This document shows, one piece after another, positions 36,380 through 47,165 of a DNA stretch of 64,000 bases (positions are counted from its first letter, which is position 1; the number at the start of each line of letters is the position of its first letter). Source of the DNA: Azohydromonas lata NBRC 102462 (GTDB lineage Bacteria > Pseudomonadota > Gammaproteobacteria > Burkholderiales > Burkholderiaceae_C). The stretch is taken from the NCBI RefSeq assembly GCF_001571085.1, contig NZ_BCTC01000008.1:1-64000 (forward strand). Reading direction: 5' to 3'. The position numbers and the translations under genes were made by a program. The notes beneath the pieces are model-generated. The model ran no database searches. It saw only the letters and a list, made by a program, of their open reading frames with translations, and had not been told where the DNA came from.

Positions 36380-37804
36380 TCAGCAGGGCATCTCGGCGTG
36401 CTTGCGGGCGTAGAACCACCAGGTGATGGCCACGCACAGAACGTAGAAGGCGATGAAGCAGTACAGCGCCGCCTCCGGGCCGCCGGTCAGCGAGATGGAG
36501 GTGCCGTAGCTCTTGGGGATGAAGAAGCCGCCGTAGGCCCCGATGGCGCCGGTGAAGCCCAGCGTGGCCGCGCCCTCGGTGTTGCCTTCCTTGGTGGCGC
36601 GGGCCACGGCCACGGCGTCATGGCGGTCCACGCCGCGCAGGGCCTGGTTCAGGAAGATCACCGGGATCATGCGGAAGGTGGAGCCGTTGCCAATGCCGGT
36701 GGTCATGAACAGCACCAGGAACATGGCGAAGAAGCCGGTGAAGTTGCCGCCCACGCCATTGGTGGGCAGGAAGTGCAGCACCCCCACCACGGCCAGCGCC
36801 ATGACGGCGAAGTTCCAGACGGTCACGCGGGCGCCGCCCAGCTTGTCGGCCAGCCAGCCGCCCACGGGGCGGATGAGCGCGCCGGTCAGCGGGCCCATCC
36901 AGGCGTAGGCCAGCGGGTTCACGCCCGGGAACTGGCTCTTGATCAGCAGCGGGAAGCCCGCGGCGTAGCCGATGAAGGAGCCGAAGCAGCCCAGGTACAG
37001 CACGCACATCAGCCAGTTGTGCTTGCGGCGGAAGATGGCGGCCTGCGCGGCGAAGGAGGCCTTGGCGTCGGCGATGTCGTTCATGCCGAACCAGGCGGCC
37101 ACGGCTGCCAGCGCGATGAACGGCACCCAGATGAAGGCGGCGTTCTGGGCCCACACGGTGGAGGCGGCGCCGTTCTTCATGATCTGCTGTGCTTCGCCGC
37201 CGATGGCGCCGAACAGGCCCAGGGCGATGACCAGCGGCGACAGGAACTGCACCACCGACACGCCGAGATTGCCCAGGCCGGCGTTGACGCCCAGGGCCGC
37301 GCCCTTCTTCTCCTTGGGGAAGAAGAAGCTGATGTTGGCCATGGACGAGCTGAAGTTGCCGCCGCCCAGGCCGCACAGCAGCGCCAGCAGCAGCATGGTG
37401 GGGTAGCCGGTGGTGTTGTCCTGCACCGCGAAGCCGATGCCCAGCGCGGGAATCAGCAGCGAGGCGGTGGAGATGGCCGTCCAGCGGCGGCCACCGAACA
37501 CCGGGACCATGAAGGAATAAAAGATGCGCAGCGTGGCCCCGGAGAGCGCGGGCGCCGCCGCCAGCCAGAAGAGCTGGTTGGTGGAGTACTGGAAGCCCAG
37601 CGAGGGCAGGCTCACCGCCACCACGCTCCAGACCTGCCAGATGGCGAAGGCCAGGAACAGCGCGGGAACGGACAGCCAGAGGTTGCGGCGGGCAACGGCT
37701 TCGCCTTCGCGCGACCAGAACGCCTTGTCTTCAGGCGCCCAGTGCTGGAGCGTGCGGCCCTGCCGTGCACCCAGTGCGACGGCGGAGGGAGAGGTGGAAC
37801 TCAT
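36380..37804 (-). CDS. narK: Nitrate/nitrite transporter, NarK2 type
   Basis: The 474-residue MFS protein has 12 predicted helices. The NarK signature GNFSSSMANISFFFPKEKKG (helix 5) carries the nitrate-signature glycines, and FTGAIGAYGGFFIPKSYG is the second one. The N-terminal 40 residues are cytoplasmic. NarK2-type proteins mainly exchange nitrate and nitrite. It lies 103 bp after narK1 and 65 bp before narG on the same strand, as in other narK1K2GHJI operons. Confidence 0.93.
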   Translation of the reverse strand: MSSTSPSAVALGARQGRTLQHWAPEDKAFWSREGEAVARRNLWLSVPALFLAFAIWQVWSVVAVSLPSLGFQYSTNQLFWLAAAPALSGATLRIFYSFMVPVFGGRRWTAISTASLLIPALGIGFAVQDNTTGYPTMLLLALLCGLGGGNFSSSMANISFFFPKEKKGAALGVNAGLGNLGVSVVQFLSPLVIALGLFGAIGGEAQQIMKNGAASTVWAQNAAFIWVPFIALAAVAAWFGMNDIADAKASFAAQAAIFRRKHNWLMCVLYLGCFGSFIGYAAGFPLLIKSQFPGVNPLAYAWMGPLTGALIRPVGGWLADKLGGARVTVWNFAVMALAVVGVLHFLPTNGVGGNFTGFFAMFLVLFMTTGIGNGSTFRMIPVIFLNQALRGVDRHDAVAVARATKEGNTEGAATLGFTGAIGAYGGFFIPKSYGTSISLTGGPEAALYCFIAFYVLCVAITWWFYARKHAEMPC

Positions 37805-37907
37805 GAGGGTTCTCCGTGTGTGACGGAAGAAGAAAAGAGGTGGCGTCGCGCGCGGGGGGGTGGGAGAAGGACAGTGAGATGCGCGCGACGCCGGGGAACT
37901 TCGAGGC

Positions 37908-39197
37908 TCAGGCCGCGGCGCTGCCCAGCACGGGGCGGCTGCGGACCTCGGTGAAGTACATCCAGATCAGCGACACCCAGACCACGCCGTAGAGCAGCAT
38001 GAAGGCGCTGGAGCGCACGCCGGTGAGGTCCATGAGCGCGCCGAACAGGATGGGCAGCAGGAAGCCGCCCATGCCGCCGGCCAGGCCCACGATGCCGCTG
38101 ATGGCGCCGATGTTGGTCGGGTAGTCGTTGGCGATGTACTTGAAGACGCTGGCCTTGCCGAACGCGAAGGCCACGCCCAGCACCGCCATCAGCGCGGTGA
38201 AGGCATAGACGTTCAGGCCGATGTGGAAGGTGGCCGGGCCGTTGACCGTGAGCACCGTGAAGTCGGTCTGCGGGTAGGACAGCGCGAACAGGCAGATCCA
38301 GCTCACCCACATCACCCACCAGGTGACGGAGTGGGCGCCGTACTTGTCGGAGAGCCAGCCGCCGATGGCGCGCAGCACGCCGCCGGGCAGCGAGAAGCAA
38401 GCCGCCAGCAGCGCCGCGACGCGGATGTCCAGCCCGTACTCGCCCACGTAGTACTGCACCATCCACAGCGACAGGCCCACGTAGCCGCCGAACACGATGC
38501 TGTAGTACTGGCAGTACTTGAGCACGCGCGGGTCCTTGAGGGCCTGCAGTTGCTCGCGGAACGAGGCCTTGCTGGTGACCAGGTGCGCCGGGTCGGAGCG
38601 GCTGAACAGCCAGAACAGCGCCACGGTGCCCAGCATCACGGCCGCGTACACCTGCGGCACCATGGCCCAGCCGGCGGCCACCACGATGGCCGGCGCGATG
38701 AACTTGTTCACCGCCGCGCCGGAGTTGCCAGCGCCATAGACGCCCATGGCGAAGCCCTGGCGGTTCTTGGGAAACCAGCGCGCGACGTAAGGCGTGCCCA
38801 CCGAGAACGAGCCCCCGGCCAGGCCCACGAAGAGGCCGATGGCGATGAAGTGCCAGTACTGCGTGGCGTAGGCCATCAGGAAGATGGCCGGGACCGTGGA
38901 CGCCATGAGCAGCGTCATGACGATGCGGCCGCCGAAGCGGTCGGTCCAGATGCCCAGCGGCACGCGCACCAGCGAGCCGGTGAGCACGGGCGTGGCGGTG
39001 AGCAGGCCGAACTCGGTGGCGTTGAGGTTGAGTGCCTTCTTGATGGGGATGCCGATGACGCCGAACATCATCCAGACCATGAAGCACACCGTGAAGGCCA
39101 GCGTGCTGACCACCAGCACCGACAGCGCCTGGCGGCTGCGGGTGGCCGCGGCGTCACGCTGTGATGCGACCGCGGCGGTGGTGACGGGTACAGCCAT
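37908..39197 (-). CDS. narK: Nitrate transporter, NarK1 type
   Basis: The 429-residue MFS protein has 12 helices, with GGSFSVGTPYVARWFPKNRQ as the first nitrate signature and GLAGGMGGFLLPILFGAL as the second. The subfamily differs from the next gene: it is shorter and the signatures are of the NarK1 (nitrate/proton symport) type. ATG 39197 has GAGGGGAG just upstream. It is the first gene of the nar operon. I looked for an FNR site (TTGAT-N4-ATCAA) in the 177 bp upstream and found no convincing copy. Confidence 0.92.
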   Translation of the reverse strand: MAVPVTTAAVASQRDAAATRSRQALSVLVVSTLAFTVCFMVWMMFGVIGIPIKKALNLNATEFGLLTATPVLTGSLVRVPLGIWTDRFGGRIVMTLLMASTVPAIFLMAYATQYWHFIAIGLFVGLAGGSFSVGTPYVARWFPKNRQGFAMGVYGAGNSGAAVNKFIAPAIVVAAGWAMVPQVYAAVMLGTVALFWLFSRSDPAHLVTSKASFREQLQALKDPRVLKYCQYYSIVFGGYVGLSLWMVQYYVGEYGLDIRVAALLAACFSLPGGVLRAIGGWLSDKYGAHSVTWWVMWVSWICLFALSYPQTDFTVLTVNGPATFHIGLNVYAFTALMAVLGVAFAFGKASVFKYIANDYPTNIGAISGIVGLAGGMGGFLLPILFGALMDLTGVRSSAFMLLYGVVWVSLIWMYFTEVRSRPVLGSAAA

Positions 39198-39374
39198 GAA
39201 GCTCCCCTCTTGTTGACATGGGGAGGAGTTTTTCGTTATTTGCCCGTCGCGCCCATCCATCCGACGGCCAGTCGGCGCCGTCGCGAAGGAGGATGGCGGC
39301 TCATCCCCAGGAACGAGCCGCCGCGGCCGCGGCATCGTTCGAAAGGAGTATTGGGCCGTGCCGGCCCGCCGGCC

Positions 39375-40592
39375 TCAGACGTGCGCCAGCGCCTCCACGA
39401 TGGGCTGGCGCACCGCGCGGCGCGCCACCCAGGCCGAGGCCAGCATGGACAGCAGCGCCATGGTCAGCACCGTGCTGAGCACGGGCCACGCCTCCAGGTC
39501 GATCTGCAGCGGATAGCCCACGCTGTGCCCGGGCGGCGGCGGCATCTGCACGGGGAAGATCCGCAGCAGCGTGGAGATCGCCACCGCCGCCGCCGCGCCA
39601 AGCAGCGCCCCGGCACCGCCGAGGATGAGGCCCTCCAGCGCCAGCGCGGTGAGCAGTTGCCGCGGCAGCGTGCCCAGCGCGCGCAAGGTGCCGATCTCGC
39701 GCGTGCGCTCCACCACGGCGCTGGCCATGGCGTTGGCGATGACGACGACCACGATCACGAAGATCACCAGGCCCATCACGCCGAAGATGCGGTGGTAGAG
39801 CGCGCGCACGCTGTCGTAGAAGCCGGCCTGCGCCTCCCAGGTGCGCACGGTGAGCGACGGCAGGCGCTCGGCCAGCCGCGCCTGCGCCGCCGCGACGTCC
39901 TCCATGCCGCGCAGGAAAACCGAAAGCACGGAGACGCGCTGCGTCTGCAGCAGCCGCTGCGCGGTGGCGAGGTCGGTGTAGAGCAGCCGCCGGTCCAGGT
40001 CCGGCACGCCGGTGGAGATCACGGCCCGCAGCTTCACCGCCGCGGACTCCAGCGTGCCGCGCGTGCCCGTGGCCATGAGCGTGAGCGCGGCGCCGGGCTC
40101 GGCGCGCAGCGTGCGCGCCAGCTCCGCGCCCAGCAGCACCCAGCCGCCCTCGCCGCCTTCACCACCTGCAGGCATGGCGCCCTGCACCACGCGCAGGAAG
40201 TCGCCCTTGGCCTGCGCCTCGGCCGCGGCGTCCATGGCGATGGCGGCCATGCCGACGGACTTCTCGCCGTTGCCCACCAGCCCGCTGAACTCCACGCGCG
40301 CGAGCACGTGGCGCACGGCCGGGTCGGCCAGCAGTTGCCTGCGCAGCGCGTCGGCGTCGTCCAGGCCATGCTCCAGGGGCACGGCCTCGTCGAGCTCGAA
40401 GTGTCGCGGGGTGCCGACCACCAGATGGCCGCTGTCGCGCACGGCGGCCTGCGCCAGCGCGTCATAGGTGTAGAGCGCAAAGCCGCCGGCCAGCAGCAGC
40501 GCCGCCGTGCCCAGCGCGGTAATGAACAGGGCCACCGTCGAGCGGCGGCGGTTGCGCAGCACGTTCTGCGCGGCAAAGGTGAGCCACCTCAT
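39375..40592 (-). CDS. ABC transporter permease (LolC/MacB FtsX-like family)
   Basis: The 405-residue permease starts MRWLTFAAQNVLRNRRRST, with a first membrane helix near residues 20-40. A large periplasmic domain (about 45-270) follows, then three C-terminal helices (YHRIFGVMGLVIFVIVVVVI, then EGLILGGAGALLG, then PVLSTVLTMALLSMLASAW). It also has the FtsX coupling motif TREIGTLRALG. Such transporters move lipoproteins or other envelope substrates. It overlaps the ATPase gene by four bases. A third subunit is not present. Confidence 0.88.
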   Translation of the reverse strand: MRWLTFAAQNVLRNRRRSTVALFITALGTAALLLAGGFALYTYDALAQAAVRDSGHLVVGTPRHFELDEAVPLEHGLDDADALRRQLLADPAVRHVLARVEFSGLVGNGEKSVGMAAIAMDAAAEAQAKGDFLRVVQGAMPAGGEGGEGGWVLLGAELARTLRAEPGAALTLMATGTRGTLESAAVKLRAVISTGVPDLDRRLLYTDLATAQRLLQTQRVSVLSVFLRGMEDVAAAQARLAERLPSLTVRTWEAQAGFYDSVRALYHRIFGVMGLVIFVIVVVVIANAMASAVVERTREIGTLRALGTLPRQLLTALALEGLILGGAGALLGAAAAVAISTLLRIFPVQMPPPPGHSVGYPLQIDLEAWPVLSTVLTMALLSMLASAWVARRAVRQPIVEALAHV

Positions 40593-41308
40593 GCGGCGCT
40601 CCGGGCGTTGACGGGCACGGCCGCCGGCGCGCCCTCGATGCGGCCGTCCAGCAGCCGCACGATGCGGTCGCAGCACCGCGACAGCCGCTCGTCGTGGCTG
40701 GCGAAGAGAAAGGTCACGCCGTCCTCGTGGCAGCGCTCGCGCATGAGGTCCAGCACGGCCTCGGCGGTGTGCGAGTCCAGGCTGGCCGTGGGCTCGTCGG
40801 CAATCACCAGCGCCGGCCGTTTCACCAGGGCCCGCGCAATGGCCACGCGCTGGCGCTGGCCCCCCGAAAGCTCGTCCGGCCGGTGGCGGGCATGGGCGGC
40901 CAGGCCCACGGCCTCCAGCGCCTGGGCGACCCGGCGGTCGCGCTCGGCCTGCGGCACGCCGGCCAGGAACAGCGGGTACTCCACGTTCTGCGCGGCGCTC
41001 ATGACGGGCACCAGGCTGAAGCCTTGGAAGACGAAGCCCAGCAGGTCGCGCCGCAGCAACGCGCGGTGCCGTTCGCTCAACCGGTGCACCGGCTCGCCTC
41101 TGAGCAAAACATTGCCGGCGTCGGGCAAATCGATGAGCCCGCACATGTTCAGCAGCGTGGTCTTGCCGCTGCCCGACGGGCCGGTCAGCGCCAGCATCTC
41201 GCCGGCGCGCAGGTCCAGGTCCACGCCCTGCAGCGCGGGCACGGTATGCCGCCCAAGGCGGTAGCTCTTGCGCAGTCCGCGCAGCGTCATCACCAGCGGT
41301 GCGGTCAC
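40589..41308 (-). CDS. ABC transporter ATPase (LolD/MacB-like)
   Basis: The protein of about 239 residues has Walker A GPSGSGKTTLL, a Q-loop in GFVFQGFSLVP, the ABC signature LSGGQRQRVAIARALV, Walker B ALVIADEPTASLD and the switch His in FASHD. It supplies energy to the permease encoded next. GTG 41308 is chosen because GAGGAGG lies eight bases upstream; ATG 41290 is the alternative. The start region is divergent from crtZ with 76 bp between them, so the two may share control. Confidence 0.9.
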   Translation of the reverse strand: MTAPLVMTLRGLRKSYRLGRHTVPALQGVDLDLRAGEMLALTGPSGSGKTTLLNMCGLIDLPDAGNVLLRGEPVHRLSERHRALLRRDLLGFVFQGFSLVPVMSAAQNVEYPLFLAGVPQAERDRRVAQALEAVGLAAHARHRPDELSGGQRQRVAIARALVKRPALVIADEPTASLDSHTAEAVLDLMRERCHEDGVTFLFASHDERLSRCCDRIVRLLDGRIEGAPAAVPVNARSAA

Positions 41309-41384
41309 AGCGTCAGCCTCCTCGTCGCGGTAATCTGCCGCTTGCAGGGCAGGCGCCTTGCCCACCATCCAACCATCATCCCGC

Positions 41385-41912
41385 ATGGCCATGCTTTTGA
41401 ACGTCGCCATCGTCCTGCTGACCATCGTCGCCATGGAATTCTTCGCATGGTGGGTGCACCGCCACGTGATGCACGGCATAGGCTGGGGCTGGCATGCCTC
41501 GCACCATGCGCCACGCCAGGGCCTTTTCGAGAAGAACGATTTGTATGCGCTGGTGTCGGCGGGCATCGCCATCGCGCTGATCTGGGTCGGCATGCAAGGG
41601 CACGCCGTGCCGCTGTGGGTGGGCGTGGGCATGACGGCCTACGGCGTCCTGTACTTCATTGCCCACGACGGGCTGGTGCACCAGCGCTGGCCGCTGCGCA
41701 TCACGCCGCGGCGCGGCTATTTCAAAAGGCTTTACCAAGCACACCGGTTGCACCACGCGGTGAGCAGCCGCGATGGCGCGGTGTCCTTCGGCTTCCTGTG
41801 GGCGCCGCCCCCGCAGCGGCTGCGCGAGGAGCTGCAAAGGCTGCGGGCGCAGCGCGAAGGCGCGGGCAGCCGCGAGCCGGCGTCCTCGCCCTCCCCCACG
41901 GCGCCGCGCTGA
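41385..41912 (+). CDS. crtZ: Beta-carotene 3-hydroxylase
   Basis: The 175-residue membrane protein belongs to the fatty-acid-hydroxylase superfamily. It has the His motifs WWVHRHVMHG, WHASHH, AHDGLVHQ and HRLHHA that hold a di-iron centre between hydrophobic helices. It converts beta-carotene to zeaxanthin. It is convergent with crtB, the same relative position and orientation as in Pantoea clusters. ATG 41385 and ATG 41391 are both possible starts. The tail is rich in Arg and Pro. Confidence 0.92.
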   Translation: MAMLLNVAIVLLTIVAMEFFAWWVHRHVMHGIGWGWHASHHAPRQGLFEKNDLYALVSAGIAIALIWVGMQGHAVPLWVGVGMTAYGVLYFIAHDGLVHQRWPLRITPRRGYFKRLYQAHRLHHAVSSRDGAVSFGFLWAPPPQRLREELQRLRAQREGAGSREPASSPSPTAPR

Positions 41913-41937
41913 AGCCGGCGCCGCGGTGCGCCCAAAC

Positions 41938-42962
41938 TCAGGCGCGCTGCGGGCGTTGCCAGAGGGTGGCGGGCCGCGGCGCTGCCGGCAGCGCCCGCAT
42001 GGCCAGCGCCACGGCCATGCCGCGCGCCACGAACCAGGCCTTCTCGGCCCCGCTGGTGCGGGCGCGCGTGTCCCAGGCCTGCGGGCCGCGCGCATGCACC
42101 TTGCGGCCGATTTCGCGGTACACGTCGCGCGCCGTGGCCACCGACCAGGCCGAGCGCACCGGCAGCGCCGCCAGCCCCGCGCGCGCCGAGGCGTAGTAGG
42201 GATCGGCCGCGGCCAGCAGCCGCGCCGCGACGCCGGCCAGCGCCTGGCGGTGGCGCGGGTCACACACCTCGTCCGCCGCAACGCCGGCCGTGTGCAGCCA
42301 CTGCAGCGGCACGTAGATGCGGCCGATGGCGGCGTCCTCCACGATGTCGCGGGCGATGTTGGTGAGCTGGAAGGCCAGGCCCAGATCGCAGGCACGGTCC
42401 AGCACGGCCGCATCGCGCGCGCCCATCACGCGGGCCATCATCAGGCCCACCACGCCGGCCACGCGGTAGCAGTAGAGCAGCGTGTCCGCCAGCGTCTCGT
42501 AGCGCGAGCCTTCCACGTCCATGCGAAAGCCGGCCAGGTGCTCCAGCGGCAGCGCGGGAGGAATGCCGTGCTGCCGCACCACCTCGGCCAGCCCGTCGAA
42601 GGCCAGGATGCCGCAGCGCCGGCCGGCGCAGGCGCGGCGGGTGAGCGTTTCCAGCTCCTGCAGGCGCTGCAGGCTGTGGTCGCGGCTGCCCTCGCGCTGG
42701 CCGTGGCCGAGCTGCTGGCCGTCGATCACGTCGTCGCAGTGGCGGCACCAGGCGTAGAGCATCACGGTGCTGCGGCGCGTACCGGGGTCGAACAGCCTGG
42801 CCGCGGCGGCAAAGCTGCTGGAGCCGGCCTGGATGACCTGCCGGCCATGGCTGCCGGCGTCCACGGCCGGTGGCGTCAGCGGCGATGGCGGCTTGCGCGT
42901 GGCCGTGAGGCGCAGCAGCGCGCGGCGGGCGCGGTCGGCGGTGGCGGTGTGTCGGATCGCAC

Positions 42963-42966
<4 letters not shown>
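41938..42966 (-). CDS. crtB: Phytoene synthase
   Basis: The 342-residue enzyme condenses two geranylgeranyl diphosphates to phytoene. Substrate-Mg motifs are YAWCRHCDDVIDG (about 72-84) and LGLAFQLTNIARDIVEDAA. Between them lies YRVAGVVGLMMARVMG. The end LWQRP matches the end of Pantoea CrtB as I recall it. It is longer than the Pantoea enzyme at the N-terminus. ATG 42966 overlaps the crtI stop by four bases, so translation is coupled. Confidence 0.93.
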
Positions 42967-44443
<1,477 letters not shown>

Positions 44444-44447
<4 letters not shown>

Positions 44448-45649
44448 TGGTGCACCTCCACGCGGCCGGACGACGGCCGGTCCAGCGCCGCCCGCAGCGC
44501 CGCGCCCAAGGGCACGGGCGGCTTGCCCGCGACGATGCGCAGCTTGTCCAGCGGATGGAGTTGCGCGGCGTAGAAGCGCGCGATGAGCGATTCCGGCAGT
44601 CCGTAGAAACGTTGCATGACCTTCCAGCGCTGGTGAGGTTGAGCCGAACGGAACAGCATGCGGTTGAGCAGGCGGAAGAAGCCTCTCGCGCGCCAGCGCT
44701 CCTGGGCGTGGCGGCGCACGGCCTGGAACAGGGCCGCCGCCGACAGATCGGATTGCGCGGCCAGCAGTTCCGCCAGCGCCACGGCGTCCGGCAGGGAATA
44801 GCCCGTGGTGGGATGAAACAGCCCGGCCGCCAGGCCTGAGCAGGGCACGCCGGCGGCCTCACGCCAGAAGGCCTGCACGTCGCCGGAGAGGACGATGGGC
44901 AGCACGCCCTGCTCCTCGCGCAGCACGCGGCGCACCTGCCAGCCGTGGCGCTGCACGTAGCGGGCAATGCGCGCGCGCAGCACCGGCACGTCCAGCGTGG
45001 TCGCGTCGGCGTAGTAGGTGTCCTCCACCAGCAGCGTGGTCGCGGTGAAGGGCAGCACGTAGACGAAGCGGTAGCCGTCGTGCTGGTCCACGCCGGCGTC
45101 CATGAGCAGCGGATGCGCGAGGCCGTGCGGCTCGCGCAGCTCCAGCTCCTGGCCCAGGAATTTCTGGTGGCCCAGCGACAGCGCCGCGCTGCGGCGCAGG
45201 CCGCGGCCGTCGATGACCGCGCCCGCGCGCAGCACGCCTCCGTCGGCCAGCCGCACCTGCGTGGGCGTGAGCGACGCCACCGGCACGCCGTAGCGCACCC
45301 GGTTGCCCAGCGCGGCCGACAGTTGCGCGTGGAAACGGTCCGAGGTGAGGCTGGCATAGCCGCCGCGCAGCACGCGCCGGCATTGCGGGAACACCACCTC
45401 GTGCGCGTCCCAGCGGTGGGCCACCAGCGGCGCTATCCACGCGCGCTGCGCCGCGCTCAGGTCCGTGGGGTGGAAAGACCAGGTGTGGTTGCCGCCCAAG
45501 GTGGCGCCGGCTTCGAGCAGCAGCACGTGCACGTCCGGCCGCGCCTGCCACATGCGCCAGGCGATGAGGCCATTGGCCAGGCCGCCGCCGACGAGGATCA
45601 CGTCCGCGTCCAGCGCCGAACCCAAGGGCAACGCGTGTTCAGCCGGCAA
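44444..45649 (-). CDS. crtY: Lycopene beta-cyclase
   Basis: The protein of about 401 residues begins near DADVILVGGGLANGLIAWR, the dinucleotide-binding motif of CrtY. It has GGNHTWSFHPTDL and, toward the C-terminus, FHPTTGYSLPDAVALAELLA. It closes both ends of lycopene to beta-carotene. No ATG stands at a sensible place. TTG 45649 follows a GGAGG inside the end of crtX and would overlap that gene by 11 bases, so I chose it; a later TTG near 45631 is possible. Motifs are intact. Confidence 0.9.
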
Positions 45650-46925
45650 GCCGCACCTCCGCGGGCGATGGGAGCCCGAAAATCTGTTCCATGAGCGTGA
45701 CCGCCCGCACGGCGCCGCCGGCGGTGGCCACCTCGGCGCCCAGCCTGCGCGCGTTGGCACGGAAGGGCGTGTCCGTGAGCAAGCGCTGCAAGCGCCGGCG
45801 AATGGCCCCCGCCGTGGCCAGCCGCGGCGACAGGCTCAGGCCCGCGCCCGCGTGCACCAGGCGCGCCGCGGCGCCGGGGTGGTCGAAGGCGATGGGCAGC
45901 GCCAGCATGGGCGTGCCGGCCACCAGCGCGTCCAGCACCGTGTTGAGCCCGCCGTGGCTGACCACCGCATCGGCGCGCGCCAGCGCCGCGCGCTGCGGGG
46001 CGAAATCCGTCACCCAGGTCGCGCCCGCGGCCCGCACGGCTTCCACCTGCGCCGCGTCCAGCCAGCCGCAGTGCGCCAGCAGCAGTTGCGCATCCAACTC
46101 GCGGCAGGCGCGGGCGATGCGCTGGAACAGCGCCAGGCGCCCGCCCTGCATGGTTCCCAGCGAGGCGAAGATGAAAGCCTTGCCGTCGCGCACGGGCAGC
46201 ACCAGCGGCGGCTCGTCCCGCGGCGGCGGGCGCAGCGGCCCAACGGCGTGGAAGCACGGCGGCAATTGGGTGCGCGGGAAATCGAAGCCCGGCGTGGTCT
46301 GGCTGATCTGCAACTGCGTCGAGAGGCACTGCGCCAGGTGCGTGCGCGGCGGCAGGCCCAGCAGCCGGGCCGACTCGGCGATGGCGCGGGCATGCGGCGC
46401 CATCATCCAGTCGTAGACGCGCGTGCTGGCCTCGTTGCGGTGGCGGGCGCGCTCGCTGTCCTCGTAGCGCCAGGGCATGACGGGCAGCGGCACCAGCGGC
46501 TCGCGGTTGACCGGCAGCGCGCAGGCCACGGACACGCAGGGTAGCCCCAGCGACTCGGCCAGCAGGCCGCCGGCGGCCTCCATCTGGTCGGCAACGACCA
46601 CCTGCGCCCCGGCTTGCCGCAAGGCTTGCCGGCCGTGGCGGCACAGCAGCGCGGTGCCCTCGGCCATGTCCTGGATCACGCGGCGCAGCCCCCAGGGCGT
46701 GCCGGGCCGCGCCGCGCGCGCAGCCACTTCGGACAGCGGCCGCTTGGGCTCGTCGCCCCGGCCCACGGGCTTGAAGCCAATGCGCTGGTCACTGATGAGC
46801 GCGCGCACCTCGGGGCGGGCGATCCACGTCACCTCATGGCCCCGGCGCAACAGCTCGCTTGTTAAACCTTCGAGCGTGCGCACGTGGCTCAGGAAGGGCG
46901 GCGCGATGACGGCAAAGCGCGTCAT
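45639..46925 (-). CDS. crtX: Zeaxanthin glucosyltransferase
   Basis: The 428-residue GT1-family protein starts MTRFAVIAPPFLSHVRTLEG. It has GLPCVSVACALPVNREPLVP in the acceptor half. The donor-binding half includes KAFIFASLGTMQGGRLALFQ and DAVVSHGGLNTVLDAL. These match Pantoea CrtX segments. It adds glucose from UDP-glucose to the hydroxyls of zeaxanthin, giving a polar pigment. It is the first gene of the crtXYIB run and is divergent from crtE across 240 bp. Confidence 0.92.
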   Translation of the reverse strand: MTRFAVIAPPFLSHVRTLEGLTSELLRRGHEVTWIARPEVRALISDQRIGFKPVGRGDEPKRPLSEVAARAARPGTPWGLRRVIQDMAEGTALLCRHGRQALRQAGAQVVVADQMEAAGGLLAESLGLPCVSVACALPVNREPLVPLPVMPWRYEDSERARHRNEASTRVYDWMMAPHARAIAESARLLGLPPRTHLAQCLSTQLQISQTTPGFDFPRTQLPPCFHAVGPLRPPPRDEPPLVLPVRDGKAFIFASLGTMQGGRLALFQRIARACRELDAQLLLAHCGWLDAAQVEAVRAAGATWVTDFAPQRAALARADAVVSHGGLNTVLDALVAGTPMLALPIAFDHPGAAARLVHAGAGLSLSPRLATAGAIRRRLQRLLTDTPFRANARRLGAEVATAGGAVRAVTLMEQIFGLPSPAEVRLAG

Positions 46926-47165
46926 GGCGGGCAGCGGCTGGATGCTTGAGAAATCAAGCGCATGTGCGCAGTGGAAGCCATAGCGACCCCTTCATGCCAT
47001 GTCCCCGGCTGATGAACGTGCGGCGGCCCACGCCGCCTCCAAGGTCCCGGGAACGCGGCGGCGCGCCGCCTGCTCTAAAAAGACCGTCCCGGGTGCCGCC
47101 CGGGAGCAAGGCACGCGCCGCCCTGGGTTGGCGCGGGCGTTTCCTCACCAGCCTTTGCCCAAGCC
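46926..47165. promoter_or_regulatory. Divergent crtX/crtE control region
   Basis: The 240 bp separate the two divergent pigment transcripts. They contain a perfect 14-bp palindrome, ggcggcgcgccgcc (47057-47070), and two GTCCCGGG copies (about 47044 and 47086) flanking it. This could be a regulator site or simply GC-rich sequence. No typical -35/-10 pair stands out. Confidence 0.45.

Noticed and set aside
36380..39197. Recent tandem duplication of narK
   Set aside because: The two NarK proteins differ in length and in both signature segments; they are the known NarK1 and NarK2 types, not a recent copy.
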